Below the pieces are notes generated by a model. That model searched no databases. It had not been told where the DNA came from and saw nothing but the letters and a program-made list of their open reading frames with translations. Of a stretch of 64,000 nt of DNA, positions 51,901 through 61,450 are shown piece by piece. The position numbers were made by a program, and so were the translations under genes. The stretch lies in NCBI RefSeq assembly GCF_958445495.1, contig NZ_CAUCSQ010000018.1, positions 1 through 64,000 of the forward strand, given 5' to 3'. How positions within the stretch are numbered: position 1 is the stretch's first letter; each line of letters begins with the position of its first letter. The stretch is from an uncultured Bacteroides sp. Lineage in GTDB: Bacteria > Bacteroidota > Bacteroidia > Bacteroidales > Bacteroidaceae.

Positions 51901-54188
51901 TCACTTTCTTTTTTCTTTTTGTCTACAATCGCGTCTATCACTGCTACTGCCGTAATGTTGACGATGTCACGGACGGAGCTTTCGAAGTCGGTGAAATGGA
52001 TGGGTTTGTTCAATCCCATCTGGATGGGGCCGATGAATTCCGTATCGGGGTCCATTGCCTGCAACAGTTTGTAGCCGGCGTTTGCAGAGCTCAGGTTCGG
52101 GAAAATCAATGTATTTACATCTTTTCCTTTCAGGCGTGTGAACGGGTATTTCGTATCGCGCAGTTCGCGGTTCATGGCGAAGTTGACTTGCATCTCTCCG
52201 TCGATGGCGAGTTCCGGGTATTCCTTCTGCATATACTCTACCGCTTCATGCACCTTGACAGGGCTGCCCGTGGTGTCGGCGCCGAAGTTTGAATAAGACA
52301 GCATTGCCATTACCGGGGTGTGGTTGAAGAAACGGACTGTCTTGTCAGACAGTTTGGCTATGTCGATTAATGTATCCGTATCCGGGTGGCGGTTGATTAA
52401 GGTGTCCGCCAGGAAATAAGTTCCCTTCTTGGAGTTCAGGATATGCATGGTTCCGAAATGTTTGAATCCCGGCTGGATGCCGATTACTTCTTTCGCTACC
52501 TTGATGGTGTTGCTGTATCTCGTGTAGAGTCCGGTGATGAATGCGTCGGCGTCTCCGGTTTCCACCATCATCATGCCGAAGTAGTTGCGTTCGAACATCT
52601 TGTCGTTGGCTTCCTCGTAGGTGAATCCTTCGCGTGCGCGTTTTTCCGTCAGGATGCGGGCGTAGCGTTCACGGCGTTCCGATTCGTTCGGGTGGCGAAG
52701 ATTCACGATTTCGATACCCTCCAGGCTCAGGTCCAGTTCTTCCGCCAGTTTGCCGATTGCCTCGTCATTTCCCAGTAGGATAGGGTGGCAGATGCCTTCG
52801 GCCTTCGCTTCCACGGCGGCTTTCAGCATATTCGGGTGGATACCTTCGGCAAATACGACCCGTTGCGGGTTGCGGCGGGCGGTGTCATACAGTTGGCGGG
52901 TCAGCTTGGATTCGTATCCCATTAGTTCGCGCAGGTGCACGCAGTAAGCGTCCCAGTCTTTGATGTCCGTGCGCGCCACTCCGCTTTCCATAGCAGCTCT
53001 TGCCACGGCGCAGGATACTTCGGTGATAAGACGGGGGTCTACCGGTTTGGGAATGAAATATTCCGGTCCGAAAGAGAGGTTGTTCACGTGATATGCCGCA
53101 TTGACGATATCGGGAACAGGCTGTTTTGCCAGGTTGGCGATGGCGTGTACGGCTGCAATCTTCATTTCTTCGTTGATGGCTTTGGCATGGGTATCCAAGG
53201 CGCCGCGGAAGATATACGGGAAACCGATAACGTTGTTAATCTGGTTCGGATAGTCGGAACGCCCGGTAGCCATCAGCACGTCGGGACGCGCCGCCATGGC
53301 GTCTTCGTAAGAGATTTCCGGCGTCGGGTTCGCCAATGCGAATACGATGGGCATCGGTGCCATGCTGCGCACCATGTCCTGGCTTAATACGTTGCCTTTG
53401 GAGAGTCCGAGGAATACGTCCGCGCCTTTGATGGCTTCTTCCAGTGTATGAATATCCGTACGGTCGGTTGCAAAATATCTCTTCTGTTCGTTCAGGTCGG
53501 TACGCGCTTTGCTGATAACTCCCTTGCTGTCCAGCATGACGATATTTTCGAGGCGTGCGCCCAGTGACACGTATAATTTGGTACAGGATACGGCAGAGGC
53601 GCCCGCACCGTTCACGACGATTTTCACATCTTCTATTTTCTTTCCTGCCACTTGCAGGGCATTCACCAGTCCGGCACTGGAGATAATGGCAGTACCGTGC
53701 TGGTCGTCGTGCATCACGGGGATGTCCAGCTCTTCTTTCAGGCGGCGTTCGATTTCAAAACATTCGGGCGCTTTGATATCTTCCAGATTGATACCTCCGA
53801 AAGTGGGAGCGATGGCTTTGACCGCCGCAATGAACTTTTCCGGGTCTTTTTCATTTACTTCGATGTCGAACACGTCGATACCCGCATAAATCTTGAAGAG
53901 CAGCCCTTTGCCTTCCATGACGGGTTTGCCGCTCAATGCGCCGATGTCGCCCAGTCCAAGCACCGCCGTACCGTTAGAGATAACAGCGACAAGATTGCCT
54001 TTTGCAGTGTATTTGTAGGCATCCTGCGGGTTTTTCTCTATTTCAAGGCAAGGTTCCGCTACGCCGGGAGAATATGCGAGTGATAAATCGGTTTGTGTAC
54101 TGTAAGGTTTGGTAGGAACTACCTCGATTTTACCGGGTTTGCCCTGTGAGTGGTAGAGCAAAGCGGCTTCTTTGGTTATTTTAGCCAT
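51897..54188 (-). CDS. maeB: Malic enzyme fused to phosphotransacetylase-like domain (MaeB type)
   Basis: Oxidative decarboxylation of malate to pyruvate with NADP. The 763-residue protein has the malic N-terminal domain (SLAYSPGVAEPCLEI, AGIDVFDIEVNEKDPEKFI, MHDDQHGTAI), the NAD(P)-binding part (VVNGAGASAVSCTKLYVSLGA) to about residue 425, and a C-terminal phosphotransacetylase-like domain (about 430-760; RVVFAEGIHPNMLKAA, GLYTRYSNTIKVAKEVIG). In MaeB proteins that domain is regulatory and binds acetyl-CoA rather than acting as an enzyme. It is cotranscribed with the 58-residue membrane protein. Confidence 0.95.
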   Translation of the reverse strand: MAKITKEAALLYHSQGKPGKIEVVPTKPYSTQTDLSLAYSPGVAEPCLEIEKNPQDAYKYTAKGNLVAVISNGTAVLGLGDIGALSGKPVMEGKGLLFKIYAGIDVFDIEVNEKDPEKFIAAVKAIAPTFGGINLEDIKAPECFEIERRLKEELDIPVMHDDQHGTAIISSAGLVNALQVAGKKIEDVKIVVNGAGASAVSCTKLYVSLGARLENIVMLDSKGVISKARTDLNEQKRYFATDRTDIHTLEEAIKGADVFLGLSKGNVLSQDMVRSMAPMPIVFALANPTPEISYEDAMAARPDVLMATGRSDYPNQINNVIGFPYIFRGALDTHAKAINEEMKIAAVHAIANLAKQPVPDIVNAAYHVNNLSFGPEYFIPKPVDPRLITEVSCAVARAAMESGVARTDIKDWDAYCVHLRELMGYESKLTRQLYDTARRNPQRVVFAEGIHPNMLKAAVEAKAEGICHPILLGNDEAIGKLAEELDLSLEGIEIVNLRHPNESERRERYARILTEKRAREGFTYEEANDKMFERNYFGMMMVETGDADAFITGLYTRYSNTIKVAKEVIGIQPGFKHFGTMHILNSKKGTYFLADTLINRHPDTDTLIDIAKLSDKTVRFFNHTPVMAMLSYSNFGADTTGSPVKVHEAVEYMQKEYPELAIDGEMQVNFAMNRELRDTKYPFTRLKGKDVNTLIFPNLSSANAGYKLLQAMDPDTEFIGPIQMGLNKPIHFTDFESSVRDIVNITAVAVIDAIVDKKKKESE

Positions 54189-54226
54189 GATATGTATTTT
54201 TTTATTAATAAGTTATCATTTGGCTG

Positions 54227-54234
54227 CAAATGTA
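54227..54234 (-). promoter_or_regulatory. Possible -7 box of the malic enzyme operon
   Basis: TACATTTG on the minus strand matches TAnnTTTG and lies about 40 bp before the malic enzyme ATG. No convincing -33 box. Confidence 0.45.
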
Positions 54235-54404
54235 GGAATAAAAGTTAGAATTTGTAGGCTTTGCTTGATAATTTCTATTAATCTTATAACGGGACCACTG
54301 AAATTATGATAGTAAATTGGGAATAGGGAAGGTCACACCCGACGGGCGGGTCGTACAAGTCCGGTTAATAAAAAAGGGGCTGATAAATCCCGAAATCGGA
54401 AAAT

Positions 54405-54436
54405 CATCCCTGCCGGAACAAATCCCGGCAGGGATG
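54405..54436 (-). terminator. Hairpin after the phosphoesterase operon
   Basis: CATCCCTGCCGG (54405-54416) and CCGGCAGGGATG (54425-54436) are perfect 12-bp complements with an 8-nt loop, about 70 bp past the stop of the minus-strand operon. Only a short T-tract follows (GATTTTCC). The rest of 54189-54507 holds no gene. Confidence 0.6.
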
Positions 54437-54507
54437 AAATCGTTGAAAAGAAGCTGACAAGCCTCTTTTTCTTTTTTATATGAATATTTTTATCTTTCAC
54501 CAAAGAA

Positions 54508-55944
54508 CTACAACCTCATCTCTTTTGCAAACGTCTCCCCGAAACGGTTTTTTACTACCACTTTGACGGATTTGGCAGTTTTGGACGGCCGCGCACGGAA
54601 CAGATGGCGGGTATGATAACCGGTTTTCTTTCCCTTTACCATTGTTATATAATCCTGGTCTTCATCCTCAAAGGCCTGCATGGCTCCTTTCAGTACGCCG
54701 TCCTCGTACCAGTTGACCGTATATGTCCAGTCCCAATCCCAGATATTGGCTACTACGCAGTCTTTCTGGCTTTCGAACTCTCCCGGGCGGTAAAGACGGA
54801 ACTGATAGTCGGGAGAGCAGCCCGTCGCTTTGTAACGCCATTTCACGTCATCCCCTTTTACCCGGACTACCAGGTAGCCGTTCGGCGCTCCGCAACGGTT
54901 TACGTGTCCTGCCCACCAGGCGCCGCAGGCAGCTCCTATGTTGTGTTCGTAAATGTTCGGTGCGGGTTGCTGGTTTTCGTAGAAATGGGTATGTCCGGAG
55001 AAGATATGGACCCGATAAGGTCTCAGGATTTGGAAGAGGGTATTGGCGTTGCGCGTGTTTCCGCCGGCGGACACCGTGTTGTTTGCCACCGGAGCGTGTA
55101 CATTCAGGAATACGGTGCTCCCTTCGGGCACATAACTCAAATCTTTCCTCAGCCAGTCCAGGTCTTCCGGTGTGAACCGTTCCGTGTATTTCTTGTTGCC
55201 GTCATAGTCGATATCCTTCATCGCTATCACATGAACCCTGCCGATGTTGAATGAATAGTTCGTCGGGCCGAATGACCGGTAATAATTCTGTTCCCCGTAT
55301 CCGTCCGTCGGATTGTCCGTCTGCGTCATGGATTTGTAGAGCAGGTTGAAGTCATGGTTTCCCATTACTTGGAACATGGTCATTCCCAAATCGGATACCG
55401 CTTGCCGGTAAGGCTCATACAGATTCATGGCATCCCATACGAGGTCGCCCAGCCCCATCCCCACGATTTCGAAGTCTTTCAGCGAGTCGGCGGTCTGTTT
55501 CAGGTCGGGCACGGTCTCCGTGCGGAAGCGGTCCAGTTGTTTCTCATTCCTCACTTGCGGGTCGGAAATGGCGATGTAAACAAATTCATCCGCCGGTTTC
55601 TGCCGTTTAGCCAGTACGAAGTCACACCGGTTTTCACTCTTCTGGACATCCAGGTAACGATAGAAGCCGTCGGCTACGCCCTCTTTGGAGGGAAGCTCAT
55701 AGTCTGCCGGAGTAGAGATGTAAACCATAGGATGACGTGAAGGGTCGGTGTTCAGGACATAGTTTCCTTGTGCGTCGGTTGTCTTGAAGTGTGTTCCATC
55801 CGTCACGACCACGCCACTGACGGGTTTGCCGGCAGTATCTTTTACACTGCCTTTCACAACCGTCTGACCGAAGGCGGCGACGGTGTTTAACTGGAAAAGC
55901 AAGACTGCTGCTAACAGCATGTTTTTGTAAATGCTCCTTTTCAT
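54508..55944 (-). CDS. Secreted calcineurin-like metallophosphoesterase (PUL 3)
   Basis: Dinuclear metal phosphoesterase, predicted periplasmic. The 478-residue protein has a signal peptide (ending near AAFGQ), an N-terminal beta-sandwich (about 27-115; VKGSVKDTAGKPVSGVVVTD), the metallophosphoesterase core with ISDPQV, MGLGDLVWD, VMGNHDFN, LNVHAPVANN and FSGHTHFYE as metal ligands, and a C-terminal domain (about 330-478) of the type usually attached to it. Last gene of a SusC-SusD operon, so it probably removes phosphate from, or cleaves a phosphodiester in, the imported ligand. The natural substrate is not known. Confidence 0.92.
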   Translation of the reverse strand: MKRSIYKNMLLAAVLLFQLNTVAAFGQTVVKGSVKDTAGKPVSGVVVTDGTHFKTTDAQGNYVLNTDPSRHPMVYISTPADYELPSKEGVADGFYRYLDVQKSENRCDFVLAKRQKPADEFVYIAISDPQVRNEKQLDRFRTETVPDLKQTADSLKDFEIVGMGLGDLVWDAMNLYEPYRQAVSDLGMTMFQVMGNHDFNLLYKSMTQTDNPTDGYGEQNYYRSFGPTNYSFNIGRVHVIAMKDIDYDGNKKYTERFTPEDLDWLRKDLSYVPEGSTVFLNVHAPVANNTVSAGGNTRNANTLFQILRPYRVHIFSGHTHFYENQQPAPNIYEHNIGAACGAWWAGHVNRCGAPNGYLVVRVKGDDVKWRYKATGCSPDYQFRLYRPGEFESQKDCVVANIWDWDWTYTVNWYEDGVLKGAMQAFEDEDQDYITMVKGKKTGYHTRHLFRARPSKTAKSVKVVVKNRFGETFAKEMRL

Positions 55945-55947
55945 TGC

Positions 55948-56520
55948 TTATAATTTTCTTAAAATGACCTGATTGAATAATGAGATGATTTCTTCCGGTT
56001 CGTCCGCCGACTTGACAGCTTCCTCAAAAGACTGGCTGTTGTCGTCGAAACACATCACGTTGGCGCAATCCAGGATGTGCGCCATGCTGAGCGTAGCGGC
56101 TTCCCGGCTTACTTTTTTCTTTTTCAGCGCTTTCTTGTAATACTTGTTCACCTTGTTGACCGCCTTGTAAATGGAAGGTTTCAGGATTTCGACGGAAGAG
56201 TTCGTAAGTCCGATGGTTATATCGTATTCGTGCGTGTAGTTCTGGATGAAAGTGTTCCACTTTCCGGTGATGTCCTTGCCCAGGTAGTGCTCTGTTTCAA
56301 ACACCGGCCTGACTGTCGGAATCTCCCCATATACATCGAATACAAACGTTGTTTCCGCTTTGCCGCCTGCAGGGGCGGTTTCTTTTCCGGAACCCTTTTC
56401 CGAGACATTTCCTTTTCCGGAGACGTTTTCCGCATTCGTGCTCATGGCAAGCTCTCCTTTCTGTGCCGTTGCCGCCATCGTTATGCATAACATGACAGCC
56501 ATACAGATAATTTTCTTCAT
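55948..56520 (-). CDS. Secreted protein of unknown function (PUL 3)
   Basis: About 190 residues from ATG 56520 (MKKIICMAVMLCITMAATAQ, a signal peptide); an upstream in-frame ATG at 56592 would overlap the SusD end and lacks a leader. After a Lys/Gly/Glu-rich linker (about 20-55) comes a folded part, TFVFDVYGEIPTVRPVFETE, then VNKVNKYYKKALKKKKVSRE and a helical C-terminus with two cysteines (DCANVMCFDD). I do not recognise a family. It is 3 nt from the phosphoesterase gene and 59 nt after susD, so it belongs to the operon. Confidence 0.75.
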   Translation of the reverse strand: MKKIICMAVMLCITMAATAQKGELAMSTNAENVSGKGNVSEKGSGKETAPAGGKAETTFVFDVYGEIPTVRPVFETEHYLGKDITGKWNTFIQNYTHEYDITIGLTNSSVEILKPSIYKAVNKVNKYYKKALKKKKVSREAATLSMAHILDCANVMCFDDNSQSFEEAVKSADEPEEIISLFNQVILRKL

Positions 56521-56579
56521 ATACGTTGAATTTTTAAAAGGTTTGATTGATTTTTCGTTATTGCAGGGATGGTATCCGT

Positions 56580-58058
56580 CTATTTTTGCCACATCAGTCT
56601 GATGTCGAAGTCATCTCCTCCCATGTTCGCCTTGGCTGCCTGGTAGTTTTTCAGATTGGTGCGTTGCAGGGAAGCGGGATATTTGAATCGTTTCGGCATT
56701 TTGTTGTTGGCGTTCAGGATACCTTCTCCTATGGGCAGTTCCGGATAACCGGTGCGGTTGTATTCGAACCACTGCTGGTAATCGCAGAAGAACAAAGCGA
56801 CGAATTTCTGGTCCATGATTCGTTCCATCGTTCCGTCATAGGCTGCTTTGGGATTGTCGAAATACCCTTCCGGCAATTCCTGGCCCCACTGTTCGACGGC
56901 TGCCTGTACTCCTTTCCGGTAGGCTGTATTGGCGGCAGCGCTTCCTCCTTCGACGATACCCTTGTTCAATAGTTCCGCCTTGATGAATTCCACTTCGGCA
57001 TAAGGCATGATGGCGAGTTTCATGGGAGCTTTTGCCATTTCCTGGTTGAGTCCTGAGGCGGTGATTGAAGGCAATGTCAGGTAGCCGCTGGGCAGGCCTA
57101 CATAGTCTTTCCGTCCGTCGGGAAGCGTGACCTCCGTTGCATAGACTTGCAAGCGCGGGTCTTCCCAGTCTTTCAGCAGGTTGACGAAAAACTCGGATAT
57201 GTTGACGTAAGAGGTAAAATCTTGCGGACGGGTGAGCGGAGCTTCCTGCGGATAAGTTCCGCTGATGGAAAGAAGGGCGGCATCATCATTCGATTCGAAT
57301 ACCGGATAGGTGGCGGGGTCTGCCAGCATGGTGCGAAGTTCTTCCTTAGCATTGAATTCCGGTACGTCGAGTACGCGGAGCAATACGCGCAGGCGGAGCG
57401 AGTTGCAGAATTTCTTCCATTTCAGGATACCGGAGGCATCTCCGTTGCTCGTGTTGTACAGCAATTCGCCCGACTGGTTATAGATTAGCCCGTCGGAAGT
57501 GTCGAACAGTCCGTTCGCTGTTTTCAGGTTGTCGATGATTTGCCGGTAGACCTGTTCCTGGCTGTCGAATTTCGGTGCGAGGATTCCTTGGTCGGCAGAG
57601 CAGGCTTCGGTCATCGGAATGTCTCCGAAGGCATCGGCGAGGATTTGGTACATCCAGCTCTGCAAGGTCAGTGATATGGCGTCGTAGTTAGGCTGACGGG
57701 AAGTTTCCGGCAGTTTTCCGGTGAGACGCATCATCTCTTTGGCGTTGTTAATCCATTTATAATAGGTGGTCCATGTGCCGTCTCCCTCACTGTCTGTCAT
57801 GTACCACCATCCTACGCCGTTGGTGCTGCTGGTGGATACGGCGCATTGCATCAGGTCGTATGTATAACTGTTGTAGCGTTTCCAGTTGTAGACAGACATC
57901 TCGTAAAGGAGAGGGTTCAGCAAAGTGCCGGGGTTTACTTCATCCATGCGTGTGGGGTCCGTATTGAGTTCGTCGAAACCGGTGCATGACGTTGTGCAGA
58001 GGCTCCCCAATAAGGTTGCCCCCAGTATGATACGTTTGAAAAATATTCTGGTTTTCAT
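56580..58058 (-). CDS. SusD-like lipoprotein, SusD_like_2 type (PUL 3)
   Basis: A 492-residue surface lipoprotein (lipobox CTTSCTGFDE, Cys25) of the second SusD family: FDELNTDPTRMDEVNPGTLL at the N-terminus, SLTLQSWMYQILADAFGDIP, and C-terminal FVALFFCDYQQWFEYNRTGYP and PKRFKYPASLQRTN. This group occurs with SusC proteins that often lack an STN domain, as here. Begins 13 nt after the SusC stop. Confidence 0.92.
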   Translation of the reverse strand: MKTRIFFKRIILGATLLGSLCTTSCTGFDELNTDPTRMDEVNPGTLLNPLLYEMSVYNWKRYNSYTYDLMQCAVSTSSTNGVGWWYMTDSEGDGTWTTYYKWINNAKEMMRLTGKLPETSRQPNYDAISLTLQSWMYQILADAFGDIPMTEACSADQGILAPKFDSQEQVYRQIIDNLKTANGLFDTSDGLIYNQSGELLYNTSNGDASGILKWKKFCNSLRLRVLLRVLDVPEFNAKEELRTMLADPATYPVFESNDDAALLSISGTYPQEAPLTRPQDFTSYVNISEFFVNLLKDWEDPRLQVYATEVTLPDGRKDYVGLPSGYLTLPSITASGLNQEMAKAPMKLAIMPYAEVEFIKAELLNKGIVEGGSAAANTAYRKGVQAAVEQWGQELPEGYFDNPKAAYDGTMERIMDQKFVALFFCDYQQWFEYNRTGYPELPIGEGILNANNKMPKRFKYPASLQRTNLKNYQAAKANMGGDDFDIRLMWQK

Positions 58059-58071
58059 AAGTCGGTATAAG

Positions 58072-61000
58072 TTAGAAAGATAAATTAATATTGAGTCCGA
58101 ATGTGCGTGCCGTCGGCAGTGAACCCGTCTCTACTCCCGTTACCATCGAACTTCCGTTGAGGGCTGCCGATTCGGGGTCGAACAGAGGAAAGTCCGTGAG
58201 ACAGAACAGGTTGCGTGCGTAGAGAGCTACCGATGCCTGGCTGAACGGCGTTTTTTTCAGCGTGCTGCCCGGCAGCTTGTATTCCAGTCTCATCTCGCGC
58301 AGTTTGAGGAATGAAGTGTCGAACGTGTTTGTCTCTACGTTTGCCATCCGGTAGTATTCCTTGTAGTAGCTCTCTACGGTTACGACTTTGGTGTTTTTCG
58401 AATAAGTGCCGTCGGCGTTTCTCACCACTCCCGGAGCTATCATATACATGCCGTCCTGCGGTGAAAGGCCGGCTTCGGCAATGCGGGGGTCGTCTTTAGA
58501 CATGTAATATTCGGTTCCCGGCAGACGGCCGTTCAGGGTATGCACCAGCTTTCCTTGTTCCGTCATTTTGTGGTGTGAATGGGAGTACATTTTGCCTCCG
58601 ACTTGTCCGTCGAGCAAGATGCTGAGCGTGAAATTCTTGTAGGAGAACTCATTGTAGAGTCCGGCTTTCCATTTCGGATAGGCCGTGCCTACATACTCTA
58701 TTTCTCCTGAGCGTTCGGGGAGCCCGTTGTCGTTAATCACCACGTTGCCTTCCGGGTCGCGTACCAGTTTATATCCCCAAAGGTCGCCCGTAGTTCCTCC
58801 CACACGTCCGATAATGGATACGTTGCCGATGCTGCTGATTAGCTGGTTCTCGTCAGCTCCTTCCGCCAGTGAAAGGATTTTGTTTTCGTTTTTAGACCAT
58901 GTGAAAGTGGCGTTCCAGCGGAAACTCCTGCTGGCTACCGGCGTAGCGTTCAGTTGAATCTCGTAACCGCGGTTACGGACACATCCGGAATTGATGGTCG
59001 CTTTGCTGTAACCTGTCGTGGGGTCCATCGGAGCGTCCAGAATCTGGTTTTTGGTACGGTTGTAGTAAAAGGTGAAATCCAGTCCGATGCGGTTGTGGAA
59101 CATGCGGAAGTCGAAACCCGTTTCATAGTTGGTCGATATTTCCGGTTTGAAGTCTTGGTTGTACAGGGTAGAGGCGACTACCGCCGAGCCGGGGAAATCA
59201 CTTGTTCCGTAATAAGGTGATGTCTTGTAAGGGTCTGTATCATTACCTACTTGTGCGAACGAGCCCCTAACCTTCAGCAGGCTGATTGCTTCCGGCATCG
59301 CAAACAACTCGTTCATTACCGCACTTACGCTGACAGACGGATAGAAGAAAGAACGGTTGTTTTTCGGCAAGGTGGAAGACCAGTCGTTGCGTCCGGTCAC
59401 GTCGAGAAACAGTTTGTCTTTGTAAGAGAAGTTGGCGGTGAAATACAGGCTGTTCAATGCTTTCTTTTTGATGACCGTCTGCACGCTCGGATTGGAAACG
59501 CCGTTAGACAGTTTGTACACTCCCGGCGTAATCAGTCCGGTTACCGAGGCCGCCAGCATATCGTAGCTTTGCTGCATCATGTTGCCGCCGACTGACGCAT
59601 TCACGTGCAGCCCGTTGGCAAATGAGTCGTGATAGGTAAGCAGGGCGTCGCTGTTCAGCTCGTAGTCGAACACGTTCTGCTTCTTGAAGAATCCGTTGCC
59701 GAACACCACGTCGCTGACGGGGCGGTGCTGTTCGCGTTGGTCGGCAGACAATTGGATGCCGGAACGTATCATGAAGTCGAACTTGCTGCTGATACGCAGA
59801 TTGGCGGAGACGGAAGACACATTGCTGTGTTTCTCCGACGGATTCTCGGATTCGTACAGGATGACGAACGGGTTGCCGATGAAAGAGCTGTAAGGCTGTA
59901 GCTGTTTTACATTCTCCTGTCCCGTACGCCACATCGGGCGCAACCAGTCCAGATTGACGTTCGGATTCTGGAAGATAAGGAAGTAAGAGATAGAGTTGCT
60001 GTTGTAGCCCAGTGCCGGCGTGTTGTTGAGCTTGCGGTAGGTATAGCTCGATTTGAAGCTGATGCGCAAGGCCCGTGAAATCTGCTGTTGGGCGGAAATC
60101 ATGGCGGTGATGCGCTGGAATCCCGTGTTGGGGAGAATCCATTCGTTCTTCGTATGGGTGATGGAGGCACGTATGTTCCCCCGGTCGGATTTGCCGGTCA
60201 GTGCGACTGAATTGGTGAGGGTGTAGCCGATTTGGAACAAGTCCTTCCGGTTGTTTTTGTAAGGGACCCAGGGAGTGGCTACGGAAGCCCGTCCTTGGGT
60301 CACCGGATCATATTGGTAGAACTTTTTGTTTGCATCGAACCGGGCTCCGTATGCGCTGCTCGTTCCGCTGGTGCTTGCATAACTTCCGTCTTCGGGCTTT
60401 CCGTACGAGTAATACGGCTCGCCTGCATAGATGGAGCCGGCGGGACCGATGTTGCTCGGCAATCCTTGTCCGAATTCATATTGGTAGTCCGGCCATCTCA
60501 TTACGTCATCTATGCTGAAATTTCCGCTATAAGACACGCCGAGGCCTTTTTGTGCCGTTGCCCCCGATTTGGTGGTTACCATAATGACGCCGTTGGCGGC
60601 ACGTGTGCCGTACAAGGCGGTGGCGCTGGCCCCTTTCAGCACTTGTATGCTTTCGATGTCGTCCGGATTGATATCGGAAAATCCGTTACCGTAATCGACG
60701 GACAGTTCGCTGTTGGAACCGGCTCCGTAGGCAACTCCCGGATTAGTCATCGGGCTGCTCATCGGTACGCCGTCCACTACTACCAGCGCGTTGTTTCCGT
60801 TTTGGTTCAGCGAAACGTCGCCCCGAAGGGAGATGCGGCTTGAGTTTAACGGGCCGCCCGAAGAGATGACGCTCAATCCGGCTACTTTGCCGCTTAGCGC
60901 TGTTGACCAGTTGGAAGGCATGGCGCTCGTAATCATATCTCCTTTTACGGTCTCCGTGGCGTATCCCAACCCTTTTTCTTCCCGTTTGATACCTAAAGCG

Positions 61001-61329
61001 GTCACTACCACATCGTTCAACTGTTGCGATTCTTCTGCCAGTTTCACATTCATGGTGTTGCCGGAGTAGTTTTTCTGCAGTGTCTTGTACCCTACGTAAC
61101 TGAAAACCAACAAGTCTTTCTTAGTCAGTGTTTTTTTCGTTTTCAAAGAGTAGTTGCCGTCAATGTCGGTTACTGTCCCGTCTGTCGAGTTTTTTACAGT
61201 AACGGTGGCGCCGATGAGCGGTTCTCCGTCTTCGCTTGCAATATTCCCTTTTACGATGGTCTGCCCGTATGCAATGCCGCAAGACATCCATCCGATAATC
61301 AGGGAAAACAGCCATTTGTTTTTTTTCAT
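58072..61329 (-). CDS. SusC/RagA TonB-dependent transporter without STN domain (PUL 3)
   Basis: A 1085-residue outer-membrane transporter. The signal peptide (ending near IAYGQ) is followed directly by a CarboxypepD_reg-like domain (about 25-105; VKGNIASEDGEPLIGATVTV), TonB-box LNDVVVTALGIKREEKGLG, plug motifs WSTALSGKVAGLSV and ATALYGTRAANGVIMVTTKSG, and the barrel to a C-terminal LNINLSF. The missing STN domain and the absence of a sigma/FecR pair mean this locus must be regulated in another way than PULs 1 and 2. It heads a four-gene operon ending in a phosphoesterase. Confidence 0.95.
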   Translation of the reverse strand: MKKNKWLFSLIIGWMSCGIAYGQTIVKGNIASEDGEPLIGATVTVKNSTDGTVTDIDGNYSLKTKKTLTKKDLLVFSYVGYKTLQKNYSGNTMNVKLAEESQQLNDVVVTALGIKREEKGLGYATETVKGDMITSAMPSNWSTALSGKVAGLSVISSGGPLNSSRISLRGDVSLNQNGNNALVVVDGVPMSSPMTNPGVAYGAGSNSELSVDYGNGFSDINPDDIESIQVLKGASATALYGTRAANGVIMVTTKSGATAQKGLGVSYSGNFSIDDVMRWPDYQYEFGQGLPSNIGPAGSIYAGEPYYSYGKPEDGSYASTSGTSSAYGARFDANKKFYQYDPVTQGRASVATPWVPYKNNRKDLFQIGYTLTNSVALTGKSDRGNIRASITHTKNEWILPNTGFQRITAMISAQQQISRALRISFKSSYTYRKLNNTPALGYNSNSISYFLIFQNPNVNLDWLRPMWRTGQENVKQLQPYSSFIGNPFVILYESENPSEKHSNVSSVSANLRISSKFDFMIRSGIQLSADQREQHRPVSDVVFGNGFFKKQNVFDYELNSDALLTYHDSFANGLHVNASVGGNMMQQSYDMLAASVTGLITPGVYKLSNGVSNPSVQTVIKKKALNSLYFTANFSYKDKLFLDVTGRNDWSSTLPKNNRSFFYPSVSVSAVMNELFAMPEAISLLKVRGSFAQVGNDTDPYKTSPYYGTSDFPGSAVVASTLYNQDFKPEISTNYETGFDFRMFHNRIGLDFTFYYNRTKNQILDAPMDPTTGYSKATINSGCVRNRGYEIQLNATPVASRSFRWNATFTWSKNENKILSLAEGADENQLISSIGNVSIIGRVGGTTGDLWGYKLVRDPEGNVVINDNGLPERSGEIEYVGTAYPKWKAGLYNEFSYKNFTLSILLDGQVGGKMYSHSHHKMTEQGKLVHTLNGRLPGTEYYMSKDDPRIAEAGLSPQDGMYMIAPGVVRNADGTYSKNTKVVTVESYYKEYYRMANVETNTFDTSFLKLREMRLEYKLPGSTLKKTPFSQASVALYARNLFCLTDFPLFDPESAALNGSSMVTGVETGSLPTARTFGLNINLSF

Positions 61330-61450
61330 AATCTTTTTTACCTTGTTTTTGTTTAAAATCGCTTTTGAACAAATCTTTGTTCCGTGTGTCTCTTTTTTAT
61401 TTGACGGTACAAAGGAAGGTAAGACAGATTAAGATAATATTACAGCTTTA

